NCBI GenBank assembly: GCA_900079685.1
Contig: LT599018.1
Span: 2,271,486 to 2,335,485 of the forward strand
Source: an uncultured delta proteobacterium
Lineage (GTDB): Bacteria; Desulfobacterota; Desulfovibrionia; Desulfovibrionales; Desulfovibrionaceae
DNA: 64,000 bases
Direction of reading: 5' to 3'
Positions 35,095 through 43,749 of this stretch are shown here, one piece after another. Within the stretch, counting starts at the first letter, position 1. Each line of letters starts with the position of its first letter. The translations under genes and the position numbers were made by a program. Below the pieces are notes generated by a model. It did no database searches. It had not been told where the DNA came from and was given only the letters and a program-made list of their open reading frames with translations.

Positions 35095-36147
35095 ATGGCA
35101 CAGATCCGGGCCGGACTCGTCGGCGTTACCGGCTACACAGGCATGGAGCTTGTCCGCCTGCTTGAAAACCACCCCTCCATCTCCCTTGTGGCGGTTACCT
35201 CCCGCTCGGACGCGGGCAAAAAGGTGCGCGACATCTACCCCTTCATGCAGGGTTTCGCCACCGGGGAACTTGTCATCACCGCACCCGACGCCGCGACCCT
35301 CGCCAAAGAGTGCGACGTGGTGTTTCTGGCCGTGCCGCACGGCGTGGCCATGGAAATGGCCGCCGCGTTCCGGGCCGAGGGCGTGGCCATCATCGACCTT
35401 TCCGCGGATTTCCGGCTGCGCGACGTGGCGGTTTTTGAGGAATGGTACAAGGCGCAGCACGCCGAGCCGTTCCTCCTCAAGGAAGCGGTCTACGGCCTGC
35501 CCGAACTGTACGCCAAGGAGATCGCCGCGGCCCGGCTCATCGCCAACCCCGGCTGTTATCCCACGGCTTCCATCCTGGCGCTGGCCCCGGCCCTGAAAAA
35601 CAAATTCATCGATCCCGACGGCATCGTGATAGACGCCAAATCCGGCACCACGGGCGCTGGCCGCAAGGCCGTTGTCGGCTCCCTCTACTGCGAGGTGGCG
35701 GATACCTTCAAGGCCTACAACCTCACCAAACACCGCCATACGCCGGAGATCGAGCAGGAGCTCTCCCTGGTGGCCGGGAAAGCCGTCACCCTGTCGTTCA
35801 ACACGCATTTGCTGCCCATTAACCGGGGCATCCTCGCCACGATCTACACCCAACTCGCGAAGGACGTTTCCTTTGACGCGGTGTACGACGCTTATGTCGC
35901 GGCATATGAGCCGCATACCTTCGTGCGCGTGCTGCCCAAGGGCGCCATGCCGGAACTGCGCAACGTACGCGGCACCATGTTCTGCGACATCAGCCTGGTG
36001 CACGACCCGCGCATAAACCGGCTCATCATCGTCTCGGCCATCGACAACATGTGCCGGGGCGCGTCCGGCCAGGCCATCGCCAACGCCAACCTCATGCACG
36101 GCCTGCCGCTTGAAACCGGCCTGATGCTGGCCCCCATGGTGCCGTAA
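35095..36147 (+). CDS. argC: N-acetyl-gamma-glutamyl-phosphate reductase
   Basis: 350 residues. Reduces N-acetylglutamyl phosphate with NADPH in arginine synthesis. The dinucleotide site GVTGYTGMELVRLLENHP, the catalytic C154 in NPGCYPTASIL, and the C-terminal IDNMCRGASGQAIANANLM are all present. No other arg genes are in the window. A terminator with a T-run follows. Confidence 0.97.
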   Translation: MAQIRAGLVGVTGYTGMELVRLLENHPSISLVAVTSRSDAGKKVRDIYPFMQGFATGELVITAPDAATLAKECDVVFLAVPHGVAMEMAAAFRAEGVAIIDLSADFRLRDVAVFEEWYKAQHAEPFLLKEAVYGLPELYAKEIAAARLIANPGCYPTASILALAPALKNKFIDPDGIVIDAKSGTTGAGRKAVVGSLYCEVADTFKAYNLTKHRHTPEIEQELSLVAGKAVTLSFNTHLLPINRGILATIYTQLAKDVSFDAVYDAYVAAYEPHTFVRVLPKGAMPELRNVRGTMFCDISLVHDPRINRLIIVSAIDNMCRGASGQAIANANLMHGLPLETGLMLAPMVP

Positions 36148-36177
36148 AGAGCGGAAGAAAAGCAGATAGCGAACCCT

Positions 36178-36206
36178 GAGGGGGCCTTCATGGCCCCCTC
36201 TTTTTT
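36178..36206 (+). terminator. Rho-independent terminator of argC
   Basis: GAGGGGGCC (36178-36186) pairs with GGCCCCCTC (36192-36200) around a five-base loop, followed by six T (36201-36206). Confidence 0.9.
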
Positions 36207-36252
36207 GTATGCGAAAACCTCCCGCCGAGCGGGAGGTTTTCGCATACAAAAA
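36202..36252. repeat. Perfect 24-bp inverted repeat, 3-base loop
   Basis: Arms 36202-36225 and 36229-36252 (TTTTTGTATGCGAAAACCTC... and its exact complement) with a CGA loop. The left arm starts in the argC terminator's T-run. It works as a bidirectional terminator-like structure with A and T ends on the two sides. Confidence 0.85.
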
Positions 36253-36393
36253 GCGCCTGTAACACTCGATCCAGGCGTGGGCTTTGGGTATAGCGTGCCT
36301 TTAATGTTTCTGATCGCATCCCCATGCACCCCTCCCACGTCGAGAGAACCGAGTCCAGTGTCTTCACGATACGCGCCCGCACCACTGATGGTC

Positions 36394-36492
36394 GCCGGGG
36401 GCAGGCTTTTGGAACGGTTTGCCGGAGATTTTTCTAAGAAGCCCGCTTCTCTAAAAATCGGAGGCAAACCGTTCCAAAAGCCTGCCCCCGGC
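36394..36492. repeat. 99-bp palindrome with 29-bp perfect arms
   Basis: Arms 36394-36422 and 36464-36492 are perfect complements. The inner parts contain CCGGAGATTTTTC on the left and AAAAATCGGAGG on the right, the same core as in 11545-11676. The rest of the 488-base gap between argC and the next gene (36253-36393 and 36493-36635) shows no gene that I can support. Confidence 0.8.
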
Positions 36493-36635
36493 GCGGCAAA
36501 TCCCTCGCCACAGCACCCCTCTTCCCCGCAACGCGCCCTCCTGACAAAAAAACAATTTCAGCATATTTTAGCGCTGATACAATACGCCATGCCCAGCGCA
36601 TGGCCTGCCAACGGAAATTTGCCGCAGGAGCCGCC

Positions 36636-39017
36636 ATGCCCCAAACCGCGCCGCCGCCGTTGTTTTCAGTCCACCGGGAACTGATGCCGCGAACGCCTCT
36701 TGTGCCGCTTATCCGGACGCAAGAGCAGCTGACCCGCGTCTTCCGCAGGAAAAACGCCTTGCTTCTCGGCAACGCGGCCCTTGACCGGCTCGGCCTGTCC
36801 GAAGCCATACCGATCATCCGGGCCACCGCCGCCTCCTTCACCGCCCTCCCCCTGTCCCTTGCCAAAAAAGACCGGGAAAAAACGCGGCGGCTCCTCCAAA
36901 AATTCTCCGAAATCCCCCGCGACACCGTCGTTATCCTGGCGGAAGAGGCCTATGGGAAGGCGTTTGCCCGCCTGGCGAAACTTGCCGCCAATCCGTTACC
37001 CGTGCTGCTGCCCACCGGGCAGCTGACCTGCCTGCTGCCCCACGCCGGATGGGGAATAGGCGCGCCGGGCACGAAAAATTACAACGCTCTTTTTTCCGGC
37101 CTCGCGGGAAAAACCGTTCTGGTTTACGGCGCGAAAAACCAGTATGCCCACCTTCTCCGGCCCAAACTTGACGAATACGGGCACACCGTCGCCGTCGCCG
37201 GTCTCGTCTCCCCGGACAACGACGCCTGGGGGACGGTGATCGAAGGGGTACGGGTCTTCCCGCCCGAAAGGCTTGCCCAGGGCGGGTACGACGCCATCAT
37301 CGCCGACGGCCGGACGGCCGCCGTCCTTCTCCCGCATCTGCACGGCAACGCCCCGGATTTCACGCCCGTCATTTTTTTCCGCGCGTTCATGGGGCATGCG
37401 GAAGACACGGCGGATATCACCCTGACCCATGCGGCGTTCATGGCTGACCGCAAGAACGCCGCCGCGAAGGAAGCCGCCCCGGCCAATTCATGGCGGACGT
37501 ACGAGGCTGTTTTCACAGGCCACCCGCAATTTTCAAAAGAGCATCATGCCGCCCTGTTGCATGGCGGCGCCTCCAGTCTGCTGCGGAAACGCTCCTTCCA
37601 ACTGGTCGATGTTGACGAGCCCCCGGTTCTGCATGTCAGGAACGGCATCCGCGTCACCACGGACCAGAACGCCGTTTGCGACAACGTCATCCATGTCGTC
37701 GGGCCGAGCTACGCCTACGGCACCTTTTGCGACGACGCATACACGGTCCCGAGTTGCCTGCAACGCCTGTGCAACGGAAAAGACGGCGAAAAACCGCCGG
37801 TCAAACGATACAACGTCCATAATTACGGCGTCCCCGGATCAACCCTGCTCAACCTGTACCGCACAGTCCTTGACGGGACCTTCGCGCCGGACGACGTCCT
37901 CATTATGCTGTCCGTCCCGCTGTCCCACGGGATGGACATCAACATACTCAGGGCCGTCCAGGCCCTTTGCCTGCAGCGGAAGGTCCATTTCGCCGTTTTC
38001 TGCATGCCCGAAATTTTTGCCGTGCTCGCCCCTTCCGCCCATGAGAAAAGCATGCTGGACGATTCGGCCTGGATGTCGGGCGCCGTCGGCTACGACGAGG
38101 GCATGGCGGCCAGACGCGTGGCGCTGAACAAGGAGACTCTGGATGCCTGCCGGGCAAACGGCCTGCCCGTCTTTGACCTGCAACCGCATTTTCAGCGGCC
38201 CCACGAGTGGGGCGAGGTCTTTCACAACCCGACGCACGTTACCTTTCGCGGGAACGAATGCGTCGCGCGGGCGATCCATACCGAATGCATACGCCACATC
38301 GCGGACCATGCCGCAAAGGACGTTTACACCCTGGCCATGGAAGATTTGCTGGATACTGTCCGGCGGCTCGCGCGGGAGAACATCCATTGCAACGCGTGGC
38401 TCTCGTCCGTTCCCCGCTTTCCGGCGGCCGAAGGGAAGACGACCGGAGCGATCGTCATGAACTGCAACCCCTTTTCAAGGGGCCACCAGCATGTGATTGA
38501 AACGGCCCTGCGTCAGGTGGACCGTTTGTATATCTTCCTGGTGGAAGAGGATAAATCATTCTTCAGCACCAAGGACAGGGCCGCCATGCTGCTGGCCGGT
38601 GTCGCGCGGTTCGGGGACAGGGTCCGCGTGGCGCCGAGTGGCACATTCATCATTTCCTCCGTGTCGCTGCCCGAATATTTCGTGAAGGACCAGATAGACT
38701 ACGAGCCGGACAGCACGCTGGATATTTTGATCTTCGGTACCTTTATCGCGCCGTCGCTGGGCGTTTCCGTCCGGTTTTTCGGCGAGGAACCCTTTTGCGC
38801 CGTGACCCGCTCGTACCATCAGCAGCAAAAAGAGTTGCTGCCCGCCTGCGGCATCCGGTGCGTCGAGATCCCCCGCCTGACGCACGGCAATACCGCCATA
38901 AGCGCCTCGCGCATCAGGGAATTGCTGCAAAAAGAGCTCTGGGACGACATCGCCGCGCTGGTGCCCGCCACCACGCTCGACCATCTCAAGGCCATGCACG
39001 CCCGAAAGACCGGGTGA
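36636..39017 (+). CDS. Three-part protein: Rossmann-like region, SGNH-like hydrolase, CitC-like nucleotidyltransferase
   Basis: 793 residues. The C-terminal ~180 residues (from about 603) match the adenylyltransferase domain of citrate-lyase ligase: IVMNCNPFSRGHQHVIE (HxGH-type nucleotide site), RLYIFLVEEDKSFFSTKDR, GTFIISSVSLPEYF and NTAISASRIRELL. The middle (about 350-550) looks like an SGNH/GDSL hydrolase: VVGPSYAYG with S358, NYGVPGSTLLN and NPTHVTFRGNE with H534. The N-terminal ~300 residues are alpha/beta but unrecognised. No citrate lyase genes are present, so a role in citrate-lyase activation is unlikely; activation or transfer of a cytidylyl/adenylyl group in envelope synthesis is possible. 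The start at 36636 was chosen for CAGGAG five bases upstream; an in-frame ATG at 36600 lacks one. Confidence 0.65.
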   Translation: MPQTAPPPLFSVHRELMPRTPLVPLIRTQEQLTRVFRRKNALLLGNAALDRLGLSEAIPIIRATAASFTALPLSLAKKDREKTRRLLQKFSEIPRDTVVILAEEAYGKAFARLAKLAANPLPVLLPTGQLTCLLPHAGWGIGAPGTKNYNALFSGLAGKTVLVYGAKNQYAHLLRPKLDEYGHTVAVAGLVSPDNDAWGTVIEGVRVFPPERLAQGGYDAIIADGRTAAVLLPHLHGNAPDFTPVIFFRAFMGHAEDTADITLTHAAFMADRKNAAAKEAAPANSWRTYEAVFTGHPQFSKEHHAALLHGGASSLLRKRSFQLVDVDEPPVLHVRNGIRVTTDQNAVCDNVIHVVGPSYAYGTFCDDAYTVPSCLQRLCNGKDGEKPPVKRYNVHNYGVPGSTLLNLYRTVLDGTFAPDDVLIMLSVPLSHGMDINILRAVQALCLQRKVHFAVFCMPEIFAVLAPSAHEKSMLDDSAWMSGAVGYDEGMAARRVALNKETLDACRANGLPVFDLQPHFQRPHEWGEVFHNPTHVTFRGNECVARAIHTECIRHIADHAAKDVYTLAMEDLLDTVRRLARENIHCNAWLSSVPRFPAAEGKTTGAIVMNCNPFSRGHQHVIETALRQVDRLYIFLVEEDKSFFSTKDRAAMLLAGVARFGDRVRVAPSGTFIISSVSLPEYFVKDQIDYEPDSTLDILIFGTFIAPSLGVSVRFFGEEPFCAVTRSYHQQQKELLPACGIRCVEIPRLTHGNTAISASRIRELLQKELWDDIAALVPATTLDHLKAMHARKTG

Positions 39018-39058
39018 TCCGTTGCGGAGGCGCCCGGCGGGGAGCCCCTCCAATAACA

Positions 39059-39098
39059 GCAGCCCCCGGCATTGTGATATGCCGGGGGCTGCCGTTTT
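39059..39098. terminator. Bidirectional terminator
   Basis: Stem GCAGCCCCCGGCAT (39059-39072) with its perfect complement (39079-39092), a six-base loop, then TTTTT (39094-39098). It lies between the convergent genes ending at 39017 and 39134. Confidence 0.85.
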
Positions 39099-39133
39099 TC
39101 CAGGCGGGAAGACCCGCCGTGCGATCAGCCGTC

Positions 39134-39829
39134 CTAATCCAGGGCGATGGTTTCCCCGGGGTTCATGATGATGCAGCGGCAATTGGGGGCCTGCTTGGCG
39201 ACCGCCGCCGGGAAGTCGTCCATGGTCTGGGCGATGACCGGGAACGTGCCCCAGTGCATGGGAATCACGGTCTTGGCTTTAAGGAGTTTGGCCGCGTACG
39301 CCGCCTGTTTGACGTCCATGGTGTAGCAGCTGCCCGCAGGCAGCAGCGCGAGGTCGATGTCGTACAGCTCGCCGAAAACGCCCATGGTGCCGAAAATGCC
39401 CGTATCGCCCGCGTGGTACACGGTGTATCCGCTGGGGAAGGTAAAAATGTACCCCACCGGCGCCACCCCGTCGATGGTGTGGAAGGCCTGGGTCATGGTG
39501 ATGGCGACGCCCTTGCAGGTGACGGTTCCGCCGATCTGGAACCCGTGGCCGTTGATAATCTGCTCCGCCGGAACGCCCTGGGCCTGGAACTGCTCGCCAA
39601 CGCCCACACAGGTGGCGAGAAACGCGCCGGTGTTTTTCACGATGGTGACGGCGTCGCCGGAATGATCGCCGTGCATGTGGGTGACGGCCACGATATCGGG
39701 CTTGTCGATGCCTTCCGGCTTCTTGGTGGCCTTGGGGTTGCCCGTGAAGAACGGGTCGACGATGATATTGACGCCGTCATATTGGATCTGGAAGTTGGCG
39801 TGTCCATGCCAGGTCAGTTGGTTGCTCAT
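39134..39829 (-). CDS. Metallo-beta-lactamase-fold hydrolase (UPF0173 type)
   Basis: 231 residues. A cytoplasmic metal-dependent hydrolase of unknown substrate. The metal motif HMHGDHSGD, HAGDTGIFG and the C-terminal MHWGTFPV fit the UPF0173 family, and the start MSNQLTWHGHANFQI is also typical. The Shine-Dalgarno AAGGAGG is present. A CCCGCCC/GGGCGGG hairpin (39920-39941) lies in its upstream region. Confidence 0.9.
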   Translation of the reverse strand: MSNQLTWHGHANFQIQYDGVNIIVDPFFTGNPKATKKPEGIDKPDIVAVTHMHGDHSGDAVTIVKNTGAFLATCVGVGEQFQAQGVPAEQIINGHGFQIGGTVTCKGVAITMTQAFHTIDGVAPVGYIFTFPSGYTVYHAGDTGIFGTMGVFGELYDIDLALLPAGSCYTMDVKQAAYAAKLLKAKTVIPMHWGTFPVIAQTMDDFPAAVAKQAPNCRCIIMNPGETIALD

Positions 39830-40030
39830 ACGGGCCTCCTTGCATGTGCGGTATTCGGGAACGCCCGCGGACGCGGATAACGCGCGGGCAACAGTGACAT
39901 CGTGTATCTTCGGTTATGTCCCGCCCCAAGTCAAGGGCGGGAGAGGAACCGGCGAAGGGGGACGGCGCACAAGGATATCTTTGCCCCGCGACAACGAGAA
40001 CCGGCGAGAGCCGGCGGGAGCGGGTTTAAC

Positions 40031-40059
40031 TTGACAGGAGAGCGGCCCAAGGCTAGAAA
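40031..40059 (+). promoter_or_regulatory. Sigma-70 promoter of tRNA-Arg
   Basis: A perfect TTGACA (40031-40036), 17-base spacer and TAGAAA (40054-40059), 14 bases before the mature tRNA. Confidence 0.8.
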
Positions 40060-40073
40060 ACTTCTCTCAATAC

Positions 40074-40150
<77 letters not shown>

Positions 40151-40160
40151 GGAAAATCAG

Positions 40161-40194
40161 GCGGTTATGGGTGCACTACCCTTAGCCGCTTTTT
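40161..40194 (+). terminator. Terminator of tRNA-Arg
   Basis: GCGGTTATGGGT (40161-40172) pairs with ACCCTTAGCCGC (40178-40189) with one mismatch and one wobble, followed by TTTTT (40190-40194). Confidence 0.75.
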
Positions 40195-40441
40195 GTTTCC
40201 CAGCACCATTCCCAGCACGGGATCGGATAATCAATAGCCCCCAATGAGCTTTAGTAAAATATAGACCACGCGTGAAAATATTTTGGATTACATACTCAGG
40301 CAAACCGATTATGATCCTTTCCACAGGGCAATCTCCTTTCTCTGGTCGAAAATTTGATTCCCTCTAGGCATATCGGGCTTAAACCCGATATGCCTTTCTT
40401 TTTCCCGCCTGCCCCTGTCTTTGAGGGGGAGCCATTTTTTC
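40195..40441. other. Gene-free island edge with direct repeat and hairpin
   Basis: No coding region is supported here. TTCCCAGCAC is directly repeated (40197-40206 and 40209-40218), as in integrase arm-type sites. A perfect 12-base hairpin AGGCATATCGGG/CCCGATATGCCT (40366-40377, 40384-40395) followed by a T-rich stretch resembles a terminator. No integrase gene or second copy of the tRNA 3' end was seen. Confidence 0.45.
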
Positions 40442-40612
40442 TCAACATCCAGCCGATATTAACATCCGAACTTGCCTGACCATCTTCCCAGTGCCACTAC
40501 AGTACATCGTGGCATCTCTAAAACGGACAACCGGAATACCGTTGCCAAAGACTGTTGCGCTGCCTTCCGCCGTATTCAGGTATTCGGGCCGCAACATGCT
40601 CCGTACGCGCAT
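40442..40612 (-). CDS. Small ORF (56 codons) coupled to the radical SAM gene
   Basis: 56 residues (MRVRSMLRPEYLNTAEGSAT... ending LISAGC), unrecognised. Its ATG overlaps the stop of the radical SAM gene as TGATG, a classic coupling arrangement, and the frame ends just before the hairpin at 40.37 kb. It has two cysteines (Cys38 and the terminal Cys56). It could be a small subunit, a peptide substrate, a remnant of a longer gene, or a chance frame. Confidence 0.35.
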   Translation of the reverse strand: MRVRSMLRPEYLNTAEGSATVFGNGIPVVRFRDATMYCSGTGKMVRQVRMLISAGC

Positions 40613-41433
40613 CACGTCCACTCTTCGATCTCTTTTTTGGTTCGCCGCCAGACGATATTATTATCAATTTTCTCAATAGCGCAATAACGGCAAAAATCCA
40701 TGGGGCGGGAGAGATATTCAGACACTTCGCGTGGCGACTGCGCCGTGCGCAGGTCCACATAGTCCCTGTCTGTCAATTCAAGTTTTGTTCCGAACTCTTT
40801 ATTAAAGAACTCAATGTATGCTGCGGTGCAACATTGAAAAATTTTTCCCCGGTGGAGCTGAAAGCACTGCATGGGACAGCTATTCCACGTTCTGACTGGG
40901 TCTTGAGAGCCTTGCAAGTCCAGTGGAAATTTTGAAAACCTGCCGACCTCAACCTGATCTCCGTAAGCAATTGCTTTTTTGGCAATAATTTGCCTGTATT
41001 CGAGATTCACATTAAAATCAGTACATTTTCTTACAATAGACCGAAGGGGAAGCCTGACCGGGTATGAGGATATGGTGATGGTCACGTTGTGGTCGCGGCA
41101 TTCGCGCCAAAAAGACTCCGGCATGGTGTCAAGTAATATCCCGTTTGTTATGCATCTCATGTAGATGTGCGGAAAAATATCGTGCGCCGCTTTGAAAAAA
41201 TCAGTAATACCTTTATGCAACAGAGGCTCTCCGCCTAGAAGGTTGATGCCTTGGAGCTGCTCCCCATCAAGGCGGCTTATGTGGCTAAGGTCATGGATAA
41301 ATGTTTCAAGGTTGAGAAATTCTTTGCCAGCCAAAGAGCTGAAATGCAGGCATGATACGCAGTTGAGATTACAGTGCTCTGCGATATGAACTTCAAACCA
41401 CTTAATTACGCGATTGCTATGCATCCTGGGCAT
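40612..41433 (-). CDS. Radical SAM protein with SPASM-like C-terminus
   Basis: 273 residues. The CX3CX2C motif (C21, C25, C28 in HIAEHCNLNCVSC) binds the SAM [4Fe-4S] cluster; NLLGGEPLL is the GGE motif for SAM. The C-terminal CPMQCFQ...GKIFQCCTAAYIEFF and CRYC supply cysteines for an auxiliary cluster, as in SPASM/Twitch enzymes. The start follows AAAGGAA and gives the usual short lead to the first cysteine. Related radical SAM proteins sit in glycan-modification loci next to FkbM enzymes; peptide maturation is the alternative. The gene is clearly more A+T-rich than the core genome. Confidence 0.8.
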   Translation of the reverse strand: MPRMHSNRVIKWFEVHIAEHCNLNCVSCLHFSSLAGKEFLNLETFIHDLSHISRLDGEQLQGINLLGGEPLLHKGITDFFKAAHDIFPHIYMRCITNGILLDTMPESFWRECRDHNVTITISSYPVRLPLRSIVRKCTDFNVNLEYRQIIAKKAIAYGDQVEVGRFSKFPLDLQGSQDPVRTWNSCPMQCFQLHRGKIFQCCTAAYIEFFNKEFGTKLELTDRDYVDLRTAQSPREVSEYLSRPMDFCRYCAIEKIDNNIVWRRTKKEIEEWT

Positions 41434-41498
41434 TATCGTATTCCTTTGAAAAATGTGTAACAGATGGCATGGCGACAATACCAAAAAGAGAGATGCGG

Positions 41499-42407
41499 CT
41501 AATCATGACTGGAAATTACGGCAGGCTGTATGTTAGGCTTCAAGCCCTGCCAGCATACCCAGGTGTGCATAAAAAAATCAAATTGTTGTTCCCCAGAGTG
41601 AGCCGCAATCGCCAGACTGGGCTTATTAGTCAGGGGGCGGAATACAGTCGCATTGCGTATGGCAGGACACCGGGTGCGCAAATTCTGCATCACAAATGTG
41701 TAAATGTCTTTAAAAATACCTGTACCTCTGTATTTTACTGAACACCAGCTATAATCATCAATAAAAGTCATGTTCTGAATATGAAAATAAAACAAAGAAA
41801 TGATCGTGTTGTCCTTGCGAATAATAGCAATATGTCGCTTTTCAGCATCCATGGCAATGGTTTCCAACTCAGGAATATTATCACTATACAAGTCAAACTC
41901 AGTCTTGAGTCTTTCAAGGATTTTTTCCGCATCGTCTTTAACGGCAAATTCTGCTTGCGATGCAGCTTCCTGAAGTGGGTTTTTCATGTATTCCAGAACT
42001 TGTGGCTTTGTCAATTTTACCAATTTCCCGAGGTCCTCAAAGTCACACGCGGAAAGAGGTCCGTATAACGGCCGTATCGCGGCATCTTTCCCTATCAAAA
42101 GGATGCGCAAAGGCTTCCCGGAGCATTCTGGCTCATGCATCAACTGTTTCAATCTCCTTTCCAGCGATGCTACAGAGCAAGCCGCATATAAGCAGTCATT
42201 GTATATTCCATGCCGAGGTATCAGCAAGAATAAGCAATCATCATACGAATACAACAAACATTTTTTTCCAAGAATTACGCTTTTTAGATGTGAAGTATAG
42301 AAAAACACATTACTCACCAACGGATTGCTAGAACGCTTTACAGCATCAAATGCAGTAATAAATTCTTCAAATGTTGCACTATGCGCATAATTTTCGCGTG
42401 TTTTCAT
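41499..42407 (-). CDS. GNAT-like protein of unknown function, copy 1
   Basis: 302 residues. It resembles the protein at 46733-47617 along its length: both share FLL.P.HG.Y.DCLY.A...ASLE in the N-terminal half, and E.FDLY.DNIPE followed by an I.II....I.SL.YF strand in the C-terminal half. The layout suggests two tandem GNAT folds, as in the FemX/DUF2156-like acyl- and aminoacyl-transferases, but no acetyl-CoA motif is clear. It lies nine bases after the FkbM gene and is A+T-rich. In a cluster with an adenylation enzyme and carrier proteins, transfer of an acyl or aminoacyl group is a reasonable guess. Confidence 0.6.
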   Translation of the reverse strand: MKTRENYAHSATFEEFITAFDAVKRSSNPLVSNVFFYTSHLKSVILGKKCLLYSYDDCLFLLIPRHGIYNDCLYAACSVASLERRLKQLMHEPECSGKPLRILLIGKDAAIRPLYGPLSACDFEDLGKLVKLTKPQVLEYMKNPLQEAASQAEFAVKDDAEKILERLKTEFDLYSDNIPELETIAMDAEKRHIAIIRKDNTIISLFYFHIQNMTFIDDYSWCSVKYRGTGIFKDIYTFVMQNLRTRCPAIRNATVFRPLTNKPSLAIAAHSGEQQFDFFMHTWVCWQGLKPNIQPAVISSHD

Positions 42408-42416
42408 GCGAACAGA

Positions 42417-43712
42417 TTACTCCACAACGGCCAAAAGCACTGGTTCCGCATCGCTGCGGAAATAAAATGTATAATCATCCCGCAGTGACATAAGATATTT
42501 TGGAATTGCGTGATAATCATCCTGGAGATGGTACAAGGACATGGCGATGGTGGGTGCGTCACGTTTAATTGTAGCTTCGGCTCCCCGCAAGAGGTTCATT
42601 TCACTCCCTTCAACGTCAGCCTTGATAAAATCAATTTTGATGTTCTTTTCTGCAGCGAATGCATCCAGGGTTATGGAGTGCACATCCACAGAAGAACTGT
42701 CAGTAGATGTGGTAGCGCGTGCCGCTGTTGGAAATAGTTCGTTGGCGGAAAAATGGAGCAGCCCAGTGACATCGGAAAGCGCTTTTTCAATCACTGTAAC
42801 ATTGACACATCCGTTGCATTCCGCATTTCTTCTGGCGAAACCTGCCGTTTCAGGCACCGGCTCAAAGGCGAAAACTCGCCCAGTATTGTTTGTCTTCCTG
42901 CTGAAATAGATGGCTGTTTCGCCAAACGCGGCACCAGCGTCTATAACAACGTCGCCCGGCTTGGCTTCCACCTTGCCCGGTAGCGAATACTGGTCAAGTA
43001 TATAAATAGTCCGATGCAAAAAATCGAGCATCAGTCCCGCACCTTCAAGAGTCGGAAGCTCATAGTGTTGCAACGCACGTTCCTGCAGCCACTGCGTGCG
43101 CTGTGCGGGCGGATTTACTTCCAAAGTGGGCATAGCCCAGCAGGCGTGGGCTTTGATTCTTTGCCGTAAAAAAGATTCATAGGAAAAACGGGAAACATCA
43201 TCGCCCAATTTTTGCATAAACTGTTCCACCCAGGCTCCGTGCTCGTCGATATAATACTTACGGGCCTCAGCTATTTGCTCCCTAAGTTGTATAATTGCAT
43301 TTTTCGGGGCGTTTTCAACATATACCGTTGCGGAACAAACAGGTTTTAATGCGCCATTAATACAACTTGCAATATGCGTAACTACGCTTGTATCGGAATC
43401 TGGGCAGTATACTATTGGCTTTCCGTTCACTTCAAAAGAAAAAAGACTACAGGCCTTTAATATTTTGAACAGAGTCACATTGTATAGGGCAGTCGGGCGA
43501 ACGGAGCCATACCAATACATCTGCGACAGTGCGGTCAGGACTAAAGCTTCTATTGAGTCCGCATTGGCCGGTGAGTTTTTGTCCGCCCAGTACCTCGCAT
43601 GCTCGCAGAGGAGGGGGGCTACAGCTTCCCCGCGAATACACTGGATAATGCCCGTCCGTTCCATGAGGGAACAGGTCCGTTCGATTTGTCTGAAGATATT
43701 GTTTGCGAACAT
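42417..43712 (-). CDS. FkbM-family methyltransferase with long N-terminal extension
   Basis: 431 residues. The C-terminal ~190 residues are an FkbM SAM-dependent methyltransferase: motif I VVIDAGAAFGETAIYF (from about 262), VFAFEPVPETAGFARRNAECN and FIKADVEGSEMNLLRGAE. The N-terminal ~240 residues are helical and unrecognised (WYGSVRPTALYNVTLFKILK region). FkbM enzymes typically O-methylate sugars or polyketide-like hydroxyls. GGAAGG precedes the ATG. Confidence 0.85.
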   Translation of the reverse strand: MFANNIFRQIERTCSLMERTGIIQCIRGEAVAPLLCEHARYWADKNSPANADSIEALVLTALSQMYWYGSVRPTALYNVTLFKILKACSLFSFEVNGKPIVYCPDSDTSVVTHIASCINGALKPVCSATVYVENAPKNAIIQLREQIAEARKYYIDEHGAWVEQFMQKLGDDVSRFSYESFLRQRIKAHACWAMPTLEVNPPAQRTQWLQERALQHYELPTLEGAGLMLDFLHRTIYILDQYSLPGKVEAKPGDVVIDAGAAFGETAIYFSRKTNNTGRVFAFEPVPETAGFARRNAECNGCVNVTVIEKALSDVTGLLHFSANELFPTAARATTSTDSSSVDVHSITLDAFAAEKNIKIDFIKADVEGSEMNLLRGAEATIKRDAPTIAMSLYHLQDDYHAIPKYLMSLRDDYTFYFRSDAEPVLLAVVE

Positions 43713-43749
43713 ATAATTAGCCTTCCAATAGTACCGGTATATTGATGCC

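Noticed and set aside
36636-39017. Calling the gene citC
   Set aside because: Only the last ~180 residues match citrate-lyase ligase; citrate lyase genes are absent and most of the protein is different.
40195-40441. Prophage attachment site
   Set aside because: The direct repeat is suggestive, but no integrase, excisionase or second att copy was found.
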